Positions 25,554 to 34,113 of a stretch of 64,000 nucleotides of DNA are shown here, in pieces; the first letter of the stretch is position 1, and each line of letters begins with the position of its first letter. Under the pieces are notes generated by a model, which was not told the DNA's origin, did no database searches, and was given only the letters and a program-made list of their open reading frames with translations. A program made the position numbers and the translations under genes. This stretch comes from Paraburkholderia silviterrae (GTDB lineage: Bacteria; Pseudomonadota; Gammaproteobacteria; Burkholderiales; Burkholderiaceae): assembly GCF_004353915.1 (NCBI RefSeq), contig NZ_SMRP01000031.1, positions 1 through 64,000 of the forward strand, read 5' to 3'.

Positions 25554-25946
25554 CTAGTTTGGCAACGCGTGCACCGGCAGGTGGTGCGCCTCGCGTTTCG
25601 CGGCGGCTTCGTGCGCGCTCAACGCCTCTTTGAGGCGGTGCATGCTATCGGTGGGAATGGCGAAGCCGGCCCAGCCGAGGCCGGTATGGCGCAGGAATAC
25701 CACCGCGCCGTCGAACAGCGGATTGCGTTCGGTGTACCAGCACGGGTCGATTTCGAGCACATATTGATGGGTGCGCAGGGGCTGCTCGGGCACGGCGGGG
25801 CGCATGGTTGCGCGCAGCTTGGCGAGCTCTTCGATGAGAGCGTCCACCTCGGCCGCATCGAGCAGTGCGGCGTGGCCGTCGACGTTCACGCGCACCGCGT
25901 GCTCGCCGTATTCGTTGATGAGTTCGACCGACATCGGCTTGTGCAT
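25554..25946 (-). CDS. Hypothetical protein, 130 aa
   Basis: ATG at 25946 behind GAGGAA. The product begins MHKPMSVELINEYGEHAVRVNVDGHAALLDAAEVDALIEELAKLR and later has EIDPCWYTERNPLFDGAVVFLRHTGLGWAGFAIP. No signal peptide or membrane segment is apparent, and codon use matches its neighbours. The family was not recognised. Confidence 0.6.
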   Translation of the reverse strand: MHKPMSVELINEYGEHAVRVNVDGHAALLDAAEVDALIEELAKLRATMRPAVPEQPLRTHQYVLEIDPCWYTERNPLFDGAVVFLRHTGLGWAGFAIPTDSMHRLKEALSAHEAAAKREAHHLPVHALPN

Positions 25947-26478
25947 ATTGCGTTCCTCGCAATGCTGAAACTGGAGGGAATTATCGGTTCTGGATCGGCA
26001 TTGGAGTTTTAAGTTGGCGCTCACTCAACATGAAAACTAATTTAGGAAATCGCGAGGCGCGTGTGCAGTTGAGTGACAAGCTGCGAGGAAGAGCTTCTGT
26101 AACAGGCCAGGCGCATGCGTTGTTTCATGACATCGATGTCATGTGTTGTTGCCATGCGCCGCCTGGAATGCCCGTGGCTGACAAATGGATTGCATTGTCG
26201 GGGTTGCGTGACTCGCCGCCAGTTATTGCTAGAACGGTCGAGAATGCAATGAAATAAGGAATACGAAAGAAAATTCCGAGGCCGAGATGCCTTACACAAG
26301 GGAAGGCCGCCACATAAAGATGCATACAGAATGAATTATATGTGAGCGAAGAATTCTCAATTGTTGTTATTGGAAGCGCTTGGGTAACCTCAACGGACGC
26401 AAATCGCCTGAGGCGCCGCGCGGGCTCTGCTGCAAGGGCTCGCGCGGCGCGCAGCCCACTCCAGACGCGCCGACGCCC
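25947..26478. other. AT-richer intergenic region with an 18-bp palindrome
   Basis: CATGACATCGATGTCATG (26126-26143) is a perfect palindrome and a good candidate operator. No gene in either strand is convincing. The HPP-protein promoter should be in the right half. Confidence 0.45.
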
Positions 26479-27588
26479 ATGCCCCGCTTCGCGCTCCACG
26501 ACTGGCTGACGAATTTCATCCCGCACCCCGGCGCGCCCGAGTGGCGCGAGCGCGTGCGCCGCGCCGGGGGCGCTTTACTCGGCATCGCGTTCACGGGGAT
26601 CGCCACGCATTTGCTGTTCGGCAGCGCGGGCGACATCCCGATGCTCGTCGCGCCCATGGGCGCCTCGGCCGTGCTGTTGTTCGGCGCATCCGAGAGCCCG
26701 CTCGCGCAGCCGTGGTCCATCGTAGGGGGGAACCTCGTTTCGGCGCTGGTCGGCGTGGCCTGCGCGCAGTGGATCGCAACGCCGGTGCTCTCCGCCGCCG
26801 TGGCGGTCGCGCTGGCGATCAGCGCGATGTTCCTGTGCCGCTGCGTGCATCCGCCTTCGGGCGCCGTCGCGCTGACCGCCGTGCTCGGCGGCCCGGCGGT
26901 GCATGCGCTCGGCTTTCGCTTCGTGGCCGTGCCCATCGTGTTCCAGTCGTTTGCCTTGCTGAGCGCGGCGCTTGTCTTCCACGCGCTCACAGGGCACCGG
27001 TATCCGCGCGCTGTGTGGCGATCGGCGGCGCCGGAGAATGCCGCGGCGAGTGCATTGGGCGCGCCGATGCGGCCAGCGCAACAGTCGAATGCGGCTGACG
27101 AGCCGCAGCGCCTGCCGTTCGATGCGCTCACGTGCGAGGAATTCATGTCGAGCGCGGATCACGCCGTGCCGCTGACGATGGGCAGGCACGCCGCATGGGA
27201 GACGCTGCGCCGTCACGGCGTTCATGCGTTGCCGGTGGTGGATGACGCGCATCGCCTCGTGGGCACGGTGACGCATCACGATCTGGCAAATGGGAGGAGT
27301 GCGGGGCTCGCGCGCAGGTTATGGCGCGTTCTGCGACGCAAGACCGCGCAAGCGGATGAGACAGTCGAAGCCGTCATGGCATCGGGTGTTCAGGCGGTGC
27401 ACCGTGCCACGCCGCTCGCACACCTCGCATCGATCTTTGCCGATCACGCGTGCTACGAAATACCGGTCCTCGACGATGCACGGCGGCTGATCGGTGTGGT
27501 GAAGCACTCGGACATGATCCGCTGGCTTCATCAGCACGCGGGCGCCGCATACGCGGATGCTGCCCGGCCGCTAGCCGCTGAGAGCTGA
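26479..27588 (+). CDS. HPP-family membrane protein with two C-terminal CBS domains
   Basis: 369 residues. The HPP domain (about 20-175) has four membrane segments, with DIPMLVAPMGASAVLLFGASESPLAQPWSIVGGN and the namesake HPPSGAVALTAV. After a linker there are two CBS domains (about 215-275 and 295-360; VPLTMGRHAAWETLRRHGVHALPVVDD and HATPLAHLASIFADHACYEIPVLDD), which usually bind adenine nucleotides. HPP proteins have been linked to nitrite transport in plant chloroplasts; the bacterial role is open. The ATG at 26479 lacks a strong ribosome site. Confidence 0.82.
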   Translation: MPRFALHDWLTNFIPHPGAPEWRERVRRAGGALLGIAFTGIATHLLFGSAGDIPMLVAPMGASAVLLFGASESPLAQPWSIVGGNLVSALVGVACAQWIATPVLSAAVAVALAISAMFLCRCVHPPSGAVALTAVLGGPAVHALGFRFVAVPIVFQSFALLSAALVFHALTGHRYPRAVWRSAAPENAAASALGAPMRPAQQSNAADEPQRLPFDALTCEEFMSSADHAVPLTMGRHAAWETLRRHGVHALPVVDDAHRLVGTVTHHDLANGRSAGLARRLWRVLRRKTAQADETVEAVMASGVQAVHRATPLAHLASIFADHACYEIPVLDDARRLIGVVKHSDMIRWLHQHAGAAYADAARPLAAES

Positions 27589-27616
27589 AAGTGCCGTAGC
27601 GCGATTCAAGGCCGAT

Positions 27617-28612
27617 TCAAGCGATCTCGCGCTGCACAGCCGGATCGCCGAAGAACTCGAGCAGCAACGCGTTCACTTCGTCCGGCCGCTCCTGCTGAAT
27701 CCAGTGCCCGGCCTCGGGTATGAGCACCTTCCTCGTGAGATGCGGCACGTTGGTCTCCAGACGCTCGTACGCCTTCGCCGTCATGTGAATGACGCCGTCG
27801 ACTTCGCCCGCGACGAACAGCGTAGGTTGCAGGATGCGCGCGCCGTCGAGAAATGGCGTGAGCGCCCAGTTGCGGTCGAGATTGCGATACCAGTCGATCG
27901 TGCCGCGAAACCCGCTCTTCGTGAACTGTGAGGCAAAAACGTCGAGGTCGTCTGCACCCAGCCAGCCCGGCAGCGTGTCGGGATACGCGAGGCTGTCGAC
28001 GAAGCGCGCATTTTTGTCGAAGCCGATGAAACCCCGGTGCCGATGTTCGGGATGACGCCGGCTTTCACCCGCCGCCGTGTAGTAGATGCCGAGCAGCGAG
28101 CGGCGGATGTCCTCCTCGAGTTCGCGCTCGACGCGGCCCGGCTGCTGGAAGTACTCCTGATAAAAGTGCTTGTCGACGGCGCTCGTCTGCAGGTGCACGG
28201 CCGGGCGAATGCGCCCGCGCGGCAAGTAAGGCACGCTGAGGAGCGCCAGCGCGCGGAACAGGTCGGGCCGCAGCAGCGCGGCCGTGGCCGCGACGATCGA
28301 GCCCCAGTCGTGGCCGACGAGAATCGCCTGGGTTTCGCCGAGCGCGTTGACGAGTCCGACCAGGTCGCCCGTCAGGTTGGCGATGTCGTACGACGCCGTT
28401 TCGAGCGGCGCCTCCGTGTCCGCGTAGCCGCGCTGATCGGGGGCGACCACGCGGTAGCCGGCGGCGGCGATCGCTTCGATCTGATGGCGCCATGAGTACC
28501 AGGACTCCGGCCAGCCATGACAGAGCAGCACGAGCGGCCCCTCGCCATACTCGACGTAGTGCATGCGAATGCCATTGGTGTAGGCGTAGCGGTGCTCGAA
28601 TGAGGCGTTCAT
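27617..28612 (-). CDS. Alpha/beta hydrolase, soluble epoxide hydrolase type
   Basis: 331 residues. The oxyanion-hole motif HGWP is at 32-35, nucleophile Asp 102 in GHDWGS, and the catalytic His 303 in EAGHWIQQE. An Asp nucleophile with the cap-region Tyr (GTIDWYRN) is the soluble epoxide hydrolase pattern, giving diols from epoxides in the cytosol. Haloalkane dehalogenase is the main alternative but the WYRN signature speaks against it. ATG at 28612 behind GAGGA. Confidence 0.87.
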   Translation of the reverse strand: MNASFEHRYAYTNGIRMHYVEYGEGPLVLLCHGWPESWYSWRHQIEAIAAAGYRVVAPDQRGYADTEAPLETASYDIANLTGDLVGLVNALGETQAILVGHDWGSIVAATAALLRPDLFRALALLSVPYLPRGRIRPAVHLQTSAVDKHFYQEYFQQPGRVERELEEDIRRSLLGIYYTAAGESRRHPEHRHRGFIGFDKNARFVDSLAYPDTLPGWLGADDLDVFASQFTKSGFRGTIDWYRNLDRNWALTPFLDGARILQPTLFVAGEVDGVIHMTAKAYERLETNVPHLTRKVLIPEAGHWIQQERPDEVNALLLEFFGDPAVQREIA

Positions 28613-28717
28613 AGGGTCCTCGCGGGGCGCTGAATCGTCGTGAGCCGGTGATTTGCGAGTATAGGCGGATCAGGCACGCCGGGTCGCCTCGCGGCCCGCG
28701 CGTGTTGGGTCAGTTCT

Positions 28718-29719
28718 TCAGTCAAGCGCGCCGTGCGAAGAAACGATAGCGCCGGGTGTCGCCGGCGCGAGTTGGCCCGTGCGCAGCCATCCGAGAGCGA
28801 TGGGCCACAAGTCGGCTTCGAAACGGCTGTGAAAGAACGCGAAATGGCCGATGCTTTCGACGCCGACCGCCGCGGGCGTGATCCGCAAATGGATGGTGTC
28901 GCTACGGGTGAAATAGCCGAGCAGCCGCTCGACGGCGGCAACCGTGCCGAACGCGTCGTCGGTCACGCTGGTAGCGAGGATCGGGGCACGCAGCGCCGCG
29001 AAGCGGCTCGCGAGCGCTTGCCGTTGTGCCTGCCCGCGCGCGATGGGCGAATGCCGATACGTATCCTCGAAGCGTGCGCGGCTGCGGCTCCACGCAAGCG
29101 CGACGCCGCGCGGCGTGTCCTCCATCCAGCCCAGCCGGCCGGCGGGAAAGTAGCCGTAGAGTCTCGTTAGCGCGGGCATGACCACGTGCCATTTCCAGAG
29201 CATCGCGGGCCTGCTGCGCCGCGCGTAGTCGCGCCAGTGCGCATATTGGGCCCCCATTGTGAACACGCGGCGGATCAGGGTGTTCGACGGCGCGAGCCCG
29301 ATCACGAAGCCGCCGATGCTGTGCCCCACCACATCGATCGGTTGGCCCGAGAAGGCCCGGTGCGCGTAACGCAGCACCGCCTCGAAATCGCGCTCGCCCC
29401 AGTCGAGCCAACTGGCTTCGAGCGCCGCGAGATTCGCGGGCCGCGATTCGCCGATGCCGCGATAGTCGTAGACGATCGCGTCCCAACCGTGCCGATGCAG
29501 CCAGGCGGCAAAGCGGAAATAGTAGCGGCAGCGTACCGAGGTCGCCGCGTTGATGATCACGACGGGGCGCGGCGCGCCGTGAGCAAGTGGCTCGCGATGG
29601 CGCCAGACGAAGCCGCCCAGGCGATAGCCGTCGTCGGCCGTTAGCGCGACCGGCTGGGGCTGCGATGCGTCGATGTCCTTGTCGGCCGTCGAACTTTCTT
29701 CGGAGGTGTGCGTATGCAT
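28718..29719 (-). CDS. Alpha/beta hydrolase, serine nucleophile
   Basis: 333 residues from the ATG at 29719. Nucleophile Ser 134 in VVGHSIGGF; a C-terminal SIGHFAFF gives the catalytic His and SVTDDAFG a likely Asp. YDYRGIGES is typical of lipase/esterase-like members. There is no signal peptide. It is 105 bp upstream of the epoxide hydrolase on the same strand, so the two may be co-expressed. The LysR gene at 29872 is divergent to it and may regulate it. Substrate unknown. Confidence 0.8.
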   Translation of the reverse strand: MHTHTSEESSTADKDIDASQPQPVALTADDGYRLGGFVWRHREPLAHGAPRPVVIINAATSVRCRYYFRFAAWLHRHGWDAIVYDYRGIGESRPANLAALEASWLDWGERDFEAVLRYAHRAFSGQPIDVVGHSIGGFVIGLAPSNTLIRRVFTMGAQYAHWRDYARRSRPAMLWKWHVVMPALTRLYGYFPAGRLGWMEDTPRGVALAWSRSRARFEDTYRHSPIARGQAQRQALASRFAALRAPILATSVTDDAFGTVAAVERLLGYFTRSDTIHLRITPAAVGVESIGHFAFFHSRFEADLWPIALGWLRTGQLAPATPGAIVSSHGALD

Positions 29720-29871
29720 ATCTCTTGTGCGGTTGCGCCCCACGCAGGGGTCGCGAGTCACTCACGTGATGGCTCGCCTGACGCCGCGCGTGAGGACTCT
29801 GCACTGCATTTCACTTGACCTCGGCGATGGGCTCAATCAATCTTCTTGCATCGTTCGCATGAGGAGGGCGC

Positions 29872-30804
29872 ATGTCAGTCCCGCTCGTCAAGCTTCCGTC
29901 GCTCGACTTCATTCGCGGCTTCGTCGCGGTCGGGCGCCGCATGAGCATCACGCTCGCCGCCGATGACCTGTGTCTTACGCAGTCCGCAGTCAGCCGCCAG
30001 ATCAACGCGCTTGAAACGATGCTGGGCGTGCGTCTGCTCAATCGCGGCTACCGTGCGATCTCGTTTACGCCCGAAGGCGAGCGTCTCTTTCGCGCCGCCG
30101 AAGGCGCAGTCCAGCAACTGCAGGACGTGGTGGACGCGCTGATGCAACCCCGCGCACGCCAGCCCGTGACGATTACGGCGAGCCTCGGCGTGGCGGGTCT
30201 GTGGCTGCTGCCGCGCCTGGGCGCCCTGCAGCAGCGGCACCCCGACATCGACCTGCGGGTAGCCGCGACGGACAAGGTGCTCGACCTGCGCGCCGAAGGC
30301 ATCGATCTCGCGCTGCGCTACGCGAGCGCGAGCGGCGCGCCGCCCATGGCCCACCGGCTCTATGAGGAATTCGTCGTCCCTGTGGCGCATCCGTCGCTCA
30401 GCGTCGCGACGCTCGACGCCGCCACGCTTGCGCGTCACGTGCTGCTCGAGTTCGACGGCCCGCGCCGCCCGATGCTGCGCTGGCCCGATCATCTGCACGA
30501 ACTCGGCCTCGACGAGCAGCATGCGCGCGGCGTGTTGAGCTTCAACCACTACGACCAGGTGATCCAGGCGGCGCTCGCGGGGAGAGGCATCGCACTCGGC
30601 CGCCTCGCACTCGTCGGGCCCATGTTGGCGGATGGCCGGCTCGTCGCGGTCGGTTCGAGGGGGCCGCTGCGCCCGACCGGTTACGCCTACTGGCTGTGTC
30701 AGGCCGATGAAGCGCCGCGTGCGGACGTGGCCGCGGTCGTCGAATGGATGCTGGACGAAGCACGCTCGGGCGCCGCCGACACGGCTTCGTCCGTTATGGC
30801 CTGA
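29872..30804 (+). CDS. LysR-family transcriptional regulator (GcvA-like)
   Basis: 310 residues. The helix-turn-helix shows LPSLDFIRGFVAVGRRMSITLAADDLCLTQSAVSRQI, and the effector domain has GVAGLWLLPRLGALQQRHPDIDLRVAAT and GIDLALRYA, all GcvA-subgroup features. ATG behind GAGGAGG. Divergent from the two hydrolases at 27617-29719 with a 152-bp shared gap, so these are its likeliest targets. Confidence 0.88.
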   Translation: MSVPLVKLPSLDFIRGFVAVGRRMSITLAADDLCLTQSAVSRQINALETMLGVRLLNRGYRAISFTPEGERLFRAAEGAVQQLQDVVDALMQPRARQPVTITASLGVAGLWLLPRLGALQQRHPDIDLRVAATDKVLDLRAEGIDLALRYASASGAPPMAHRLYEEFVVPVAHPSLSVATLDAATLARHVLLEFDGPRRPMLRWPDHLHELGLDEQHARGVLSFNHYDQVIQAALAGRGIALGRLALVGPMLADGRLVAVGSRGPLRPTGYAYWLCQADEAPRADVAAVVEWMLDEARSGAADTASSVMA

Positions 30805-30869
30805 GCCCACCGGGGCGCCGCTGATGGTAGCTCGCATGCGTGTGGCGCATGCGAAGTCCGCCAAAAACT

Positions 30870-31112
30870 CACTTGAGCGTTGCGGGCGGCATCGTCTACA
30901 TCGCGACGCTGTTCGGCTTCGTGTTCTTCGGACACCAGCTCGGCGGGTTCTTCGGAGTGTGGCTTGGCGCAGTGGTGTTCGACGCTACGCATTCCTATGC
31001 GATGCTCTGGCATGGCTCGATCGTGCTCGGCATGATCTCGGGGCTGGTGCACTTGCCGATCGACGACCGGCGTATTGCGCGCGTCGCCATGCAGGGCGTG
31101 CAGGCCGCATGA
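30870..31112 (+). pseudogene. MFS transporter remnant (C-terminal two segments only)
   Basis: The frame encodes LSVAGGIVYIATLFGFVFFGHQLGGFFGVWLGAVVFD and then a membrane segment ending PIDDRR. This matches the last helices of an MFS permease of the oxalate/monocarboxylate type (HQxGxFxGxWLG). The other ten segments are absent upstream, where the LysR gene ends at 30804. It is a decayed fragment; translation from a GTG at 30840 is possible but unlikely to give a transporter. Confidence 0.6.
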
Positions 31113-31285
31113 GCGCGAATCGGCAGCGTGGCCGCACGGGCGCACGGCGCGTGCGTGCAGTGCGCACGGTCGCCGCGATGGCGGCATGCGCAGCCCTGGC
31201 AGCGCTGGCGGTGCTTGCGTTTGCAGGATATCTCACACCTTCCGCGTTGCTGGCCCTGCTTTCCGGTTTGACGTTTTGCCGGTGA
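31109..31285 (+). CDS. Small membrane protein, 58 aa, unknown
   Basis: The ATG overlaps the stop of the MFS remnant (ATGA), so it was probably coupled to the transporter once. The product has an Arg-rich start, one hydrophobic segment (VAAMAACAALAALAVLAFAGYL) and a short second one ending LTFCR. No family recognised; it may be a relic. Confidence 0.4.
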   Translation: MSANRQRGRTGARRVRAVRTVAAMAACAALAALAVLAFAGYLTPSALLALLSGLTFCR

Positions 31286-31402
31286 ATGGCGGCAGGCAAC
31301 CGAAACCCTCGACGACCAAGCGGGTCAAATACCAACGTTGACACCAGGTACGACCATTGCGGCCGTGCGCGCACAGAAAGGATGCCATTCCAGAGGGCGA
31401 GA

Positions 31403-31933
31403 ATGAACGGAAGAACGTACCCGAAAACCATCTTTATCATCCGGCACGCGGAAAAGCCCGGGGACCCCGCTTCGGATTCGGAGCACGAAGGCATTCATCT
31501 TTCCACGCGCGGCTACGAGCGGGCAGCGGCGCTGGCACCGTATTTCCCCGCTACGTTTCCCAGGCCGCATGTGCTGTTCGCGGCAGCGACTTCGAAGCAT
31601 AGCGATCGCCCTGTCGAAACCATTACGCCGCTTGCTCAAGCTTTGAAGCTCGACATCAAGGCCGATATCGCGGATGCAGACTATGCCACGCTCGCCAACA
31701 AGATCCTTTCAGACGGCAAATATGAGGGCAAGGTGTTGCTGATCTGCTGGCATCACGGCCACATTCCCGCGCTCACGCAGAGTCTCGGCGGTGAGCCGCC
31801 GCAAGATCCCTGGCCCAATCTGGCTTTCGACCGCGTCTGGCAACTGGACTATCCTTCCGGCGTCGCGCCCGCCTCGGGTCTGCCCGTGCGCAACATTGCG
31901 CAGCGACTCCTGTTCGGCGATCAGCCGGACTAA
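31403..31933 (+). CDS. Histidine phosphatase superfamily protein
   Basis: 176 residues. The phospho-acceptor motif is IIRHAEKPG (variant of RHG) near residue 14, and a second catalytic His is in CWHHGHIPAL. The protein is short, like SixA-type or bacterial phosphoglycerate-mutase-like phosphatases. ATG at 31403 follows AGGGCGAG. Upstream in-frame ATGs at 31382 and 31286 would only add Arg-rich residues. Substrate unknown. Confidence 0.78.
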   Translation: MNGRTYPKTIFIIRHAEKPGDPASDSEHEGIHLSTRGYERAAALAPYFPATFPRPHVLFAAATSKHSDRPVETITPLAQALKLDIKADIADADYATLANKILSDGKYEGKVLLICWHHGHIPALTQSLGGEPPQDPWPNLAFDRVWQLDYPSGVAPASGLPVRNIAQRLLFGDQPD

Positions 31934-32119
31934 CCAAACGTTCATATCCGCACGAGCCGCATAGCGCCTTGGCATGACGATGGCGTGACATCCGCCTCAT
32001 TGCGCGACCTTGAAACACAACGCGAACCCACGCGGTACCGTGCCGATCCTGCATGCGATCATGGGAGCGCAAAGCCCGGCGAGGTGCCGTGCAATGAACT
32101 ACCCCAAGGAGCGACACCG

Positions 32120-33928
32120 ATGACGATCGAGTTGCGATGCCATGCCAACTGTAACGACGTATTTCTGGCGTGGCGGGTGACGAACCCCGCCGACGGCGCG
32201 ATAGCAAGTTGCCTGGGATTTGCAATCGAGGTGAAGGACGCAACCGGCAAGATAGAGGCCATTTCGAATCTCAAGGGTTTCGAACAGGACAAGCCGACGA
32301 CCGGCGAGACCAAACCCAGCACTGAATGGCCGCTGCAAACCTACAGCTGGACCGCGCATTCGATTCTGGTCGGCACGCGGGTCTCGTTCCGTGTGACGGC
32401 CATGACAGGCTCGCCCGGCGCGCTACAGCGCGGCGATTCGAGCGGCTGGTCGGATTGGGTGGTGCTCTCGCCCCAGGCGGACGCGGGCACGGCGGCTTTC
32501 TTCAATCGCGGCATGATCCTGTCGCAATTCGTCGCGCGGTACGCGAAGGAACACAATCTCACCACCGTGCCCGAGCTCAAGCGCAATTTAACGAGCGTCG
32601 TCGGCGGGCCGCTCATGCAGTTCCTGACGGGCGAATTGGGCAAGGCTATTCGCGGGATCCTGCAGCGTGCGCAACAGGACACGTCCATCGAGCTGTATTG
32701 CGCGCTCTTCGAGCTGGACCTGGATGATCTGATCGAAGGGTTGATCGCCGTCGGCGAGCGCGCGCACGTCATTCTTTCGAATGGCTCGGTCAAGCACGCC
32801 GGCGATGACGAGAATCAGGCTGCGGCGGCCCGGCTCGCCGGCAAGGTCGATTTGCACCGGCGCATGACGGCGCCCGAGGCGCTGGCTCACAACAAGTTTG
32901 TCGTGGTCTGCGAGGACGGCAAGCCGACGGGCGTCTGGACGGGCAGCACGAACTGGACGCTCACGGGCCTGCATACGCAGGTCAACAACGGCATCGCCGT
33001 GCAGAATGCCGCGCTGGCCGCGTTCTATTTCGACCACTGGCACGAGCTGGCTGCTGCGGGAAACACGTTTCCGGCGTCGCTCGTGAGCGGCGACGCCACG
33101 GTGCGCGGGCCGGTCCCGCTCGCCGGTGCAGCCAGTGGTGCGGATAACGGCGCGGCCAGTGGCGCGAAGCAACGTGCGAACCTCGCGAGCCCACCCGCCG
33201 CGCGCGTCTGGTTTACGCCCATCAAGTCGCAGAAGGGCAGCTCGGGCGGCCCCGATATTGCCGAACTGATCGACCTCGTGAATGCCGCGCAGCAGGGCAT
33301 TCTCTTTGTGATGTTTATGCCGGGCCAGGAGCCGCTCGATTCGATCATCAAGATGCAAAAGAAGGGGATCTATGTTCGTGGCGTTGTCAGCACGCTGCCT
33401 CTGGGAACCCAGAACGATCGCTCAGCGACATTCCAGCTGCTCACCTCTTCGGATTTCAAGCAGTACTCCTACGATATCGTTCAGCCGCAGGGCGTGAGCC
33501 CCGTGGGCGATTTTCTCGCGACGTTCACTCGGCAGGAGTTTCTGAGCGGCATGGGGTATGCCATTACGCACTCGAAAGTGATCGTGATCGATCCGTTTGG
33601 CGCGCGGCCTGTGGTGGTGACGGGATCGCATAATCTTTCCGCCACTGCTAGCCGCAAGAACGACGAGAACCTGCTGATCGTCGAAAACTGTCCGGAGCTT
33701 GCACGCGCTTATGCGGTGAACTGCATGAGCGTCTACGCGCACTATCGCTGGCCGGCTTATCAGCACGACATGGCCACGCGCGCTGCAGTTGGCAAGCAGG
33801 CGGGCAAGCAGGCGGGCACGGCGGGCGACTGGCTCGATACCACGGGCGCGTGGCAGGCGCGGCGCGAACAGGCGTCCACGCAGGCCGACCTCAAGTTCTG
33901 GCTAGAGGACACCGCGTCGCCGCAATGA
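32120..33928 (+). CDS. Phospholipase D-like protein with two HKD motifs
   Basis: 602 residues. An N-terminal fibronectin-III-like region (about 1-125, ELRCHANCNDVFLAWRV to WSDWVVLSP) precedes two PLD domains. The first catalytic motif is H257-N-K259 with GSTNWT; the second is H484-S-K486 with GSHNLSATAS. Both halves needed for the active site are therefore present. No signal peptide or membrane segment is seen. PLD folds serve phospholipases, nucleases and toxins; which applies here is unknown. The ATG at 32120 has AAGGAG 9 nt upstream. It is convergent with the hydrolase-ACBP gene. Confidence 0.8.
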   Translation: MTIELRCHANCNDVFLAWRVTNPADGAIASCLGFAIEVKDATGKIEAISNLKGFEQDKPTTGETKPSTEWPLQTYSWTAHSILVGTRVSFRVTAMTGSPGALQRGDSSGWSDWVVLSPQADAGTAAFFNRGMILSQFVARYAKEHNLTTVPELKRNLTSVVGGPLMQFLTGELGKAIRGILQRAQQDTSIELYCALFELDLDDLIEGLIAVGERAHVILSNGSVKHAGDDENQAAAARLAGKVDLHRRMTAPEALAHNKFVVVCEDGKPTGVWTGSTNWTLTGLHTQVNNGIAVQNAALAAFYFDHWHELAAAGNTFPASLVSGDATVRGPVPLAGAASGADNGAASGAKQRANLASPPAARVWFTPIKSQKGSSGGPDIAELIDLVNAAQQGILFVMFMPGQEPLDSIIKMQKKGIYVRGVVSTLPLGTQNDRSATFQLLTSSDFKQYSYDIVQPQGVSPVGDFLATFTRQEFLSGMGYAITHSKVIVIDPFGARPVVVTGSHNLSATASRKNDENLLIVENCPELARAYAVNCMSVYAHYRWPAYQHDMATRAAVGKQAGKQAGTAGDWLDTTGAWQARREQASTQADLKFWLEDTASPQ

Positions 33929-34113
33929 CGACGGACACCGTCGCCGGACTCGGCGACGGCTGCCGCCTCAAAACGGCCGTCGCCTGTATGCGCTCGGAGC
34001 GCGAAGCACCTGAGCGCGCCAGCGGCTCAGCCACGACCTCCTCGCAGGCAACATCAGCAATCTGGCCGCCCGCAATCGGCAAGGCAGCACAAACGACAGA
34101 ACGCTACTAGCCC

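Noticed and set aside
26380..26478. Upstream TTG start for the HPP-CBS gene
   Set aside because: The extra 33 residues are Arg/Pro-rich and unlike the family start. The ATG at 26479 begins at the conserved membrane region.
30632..31108. Plus frame before the 58-aa peptide
   Set aside because: It overlaps the LysR C-terminus and the MFS remnant in another frame with Arg-rich composition.
33929..34113. A small gene between the PLD and hydrolase genes
   Set aside because: The frame has no ribosome site or motif; the region is a convergent gap.
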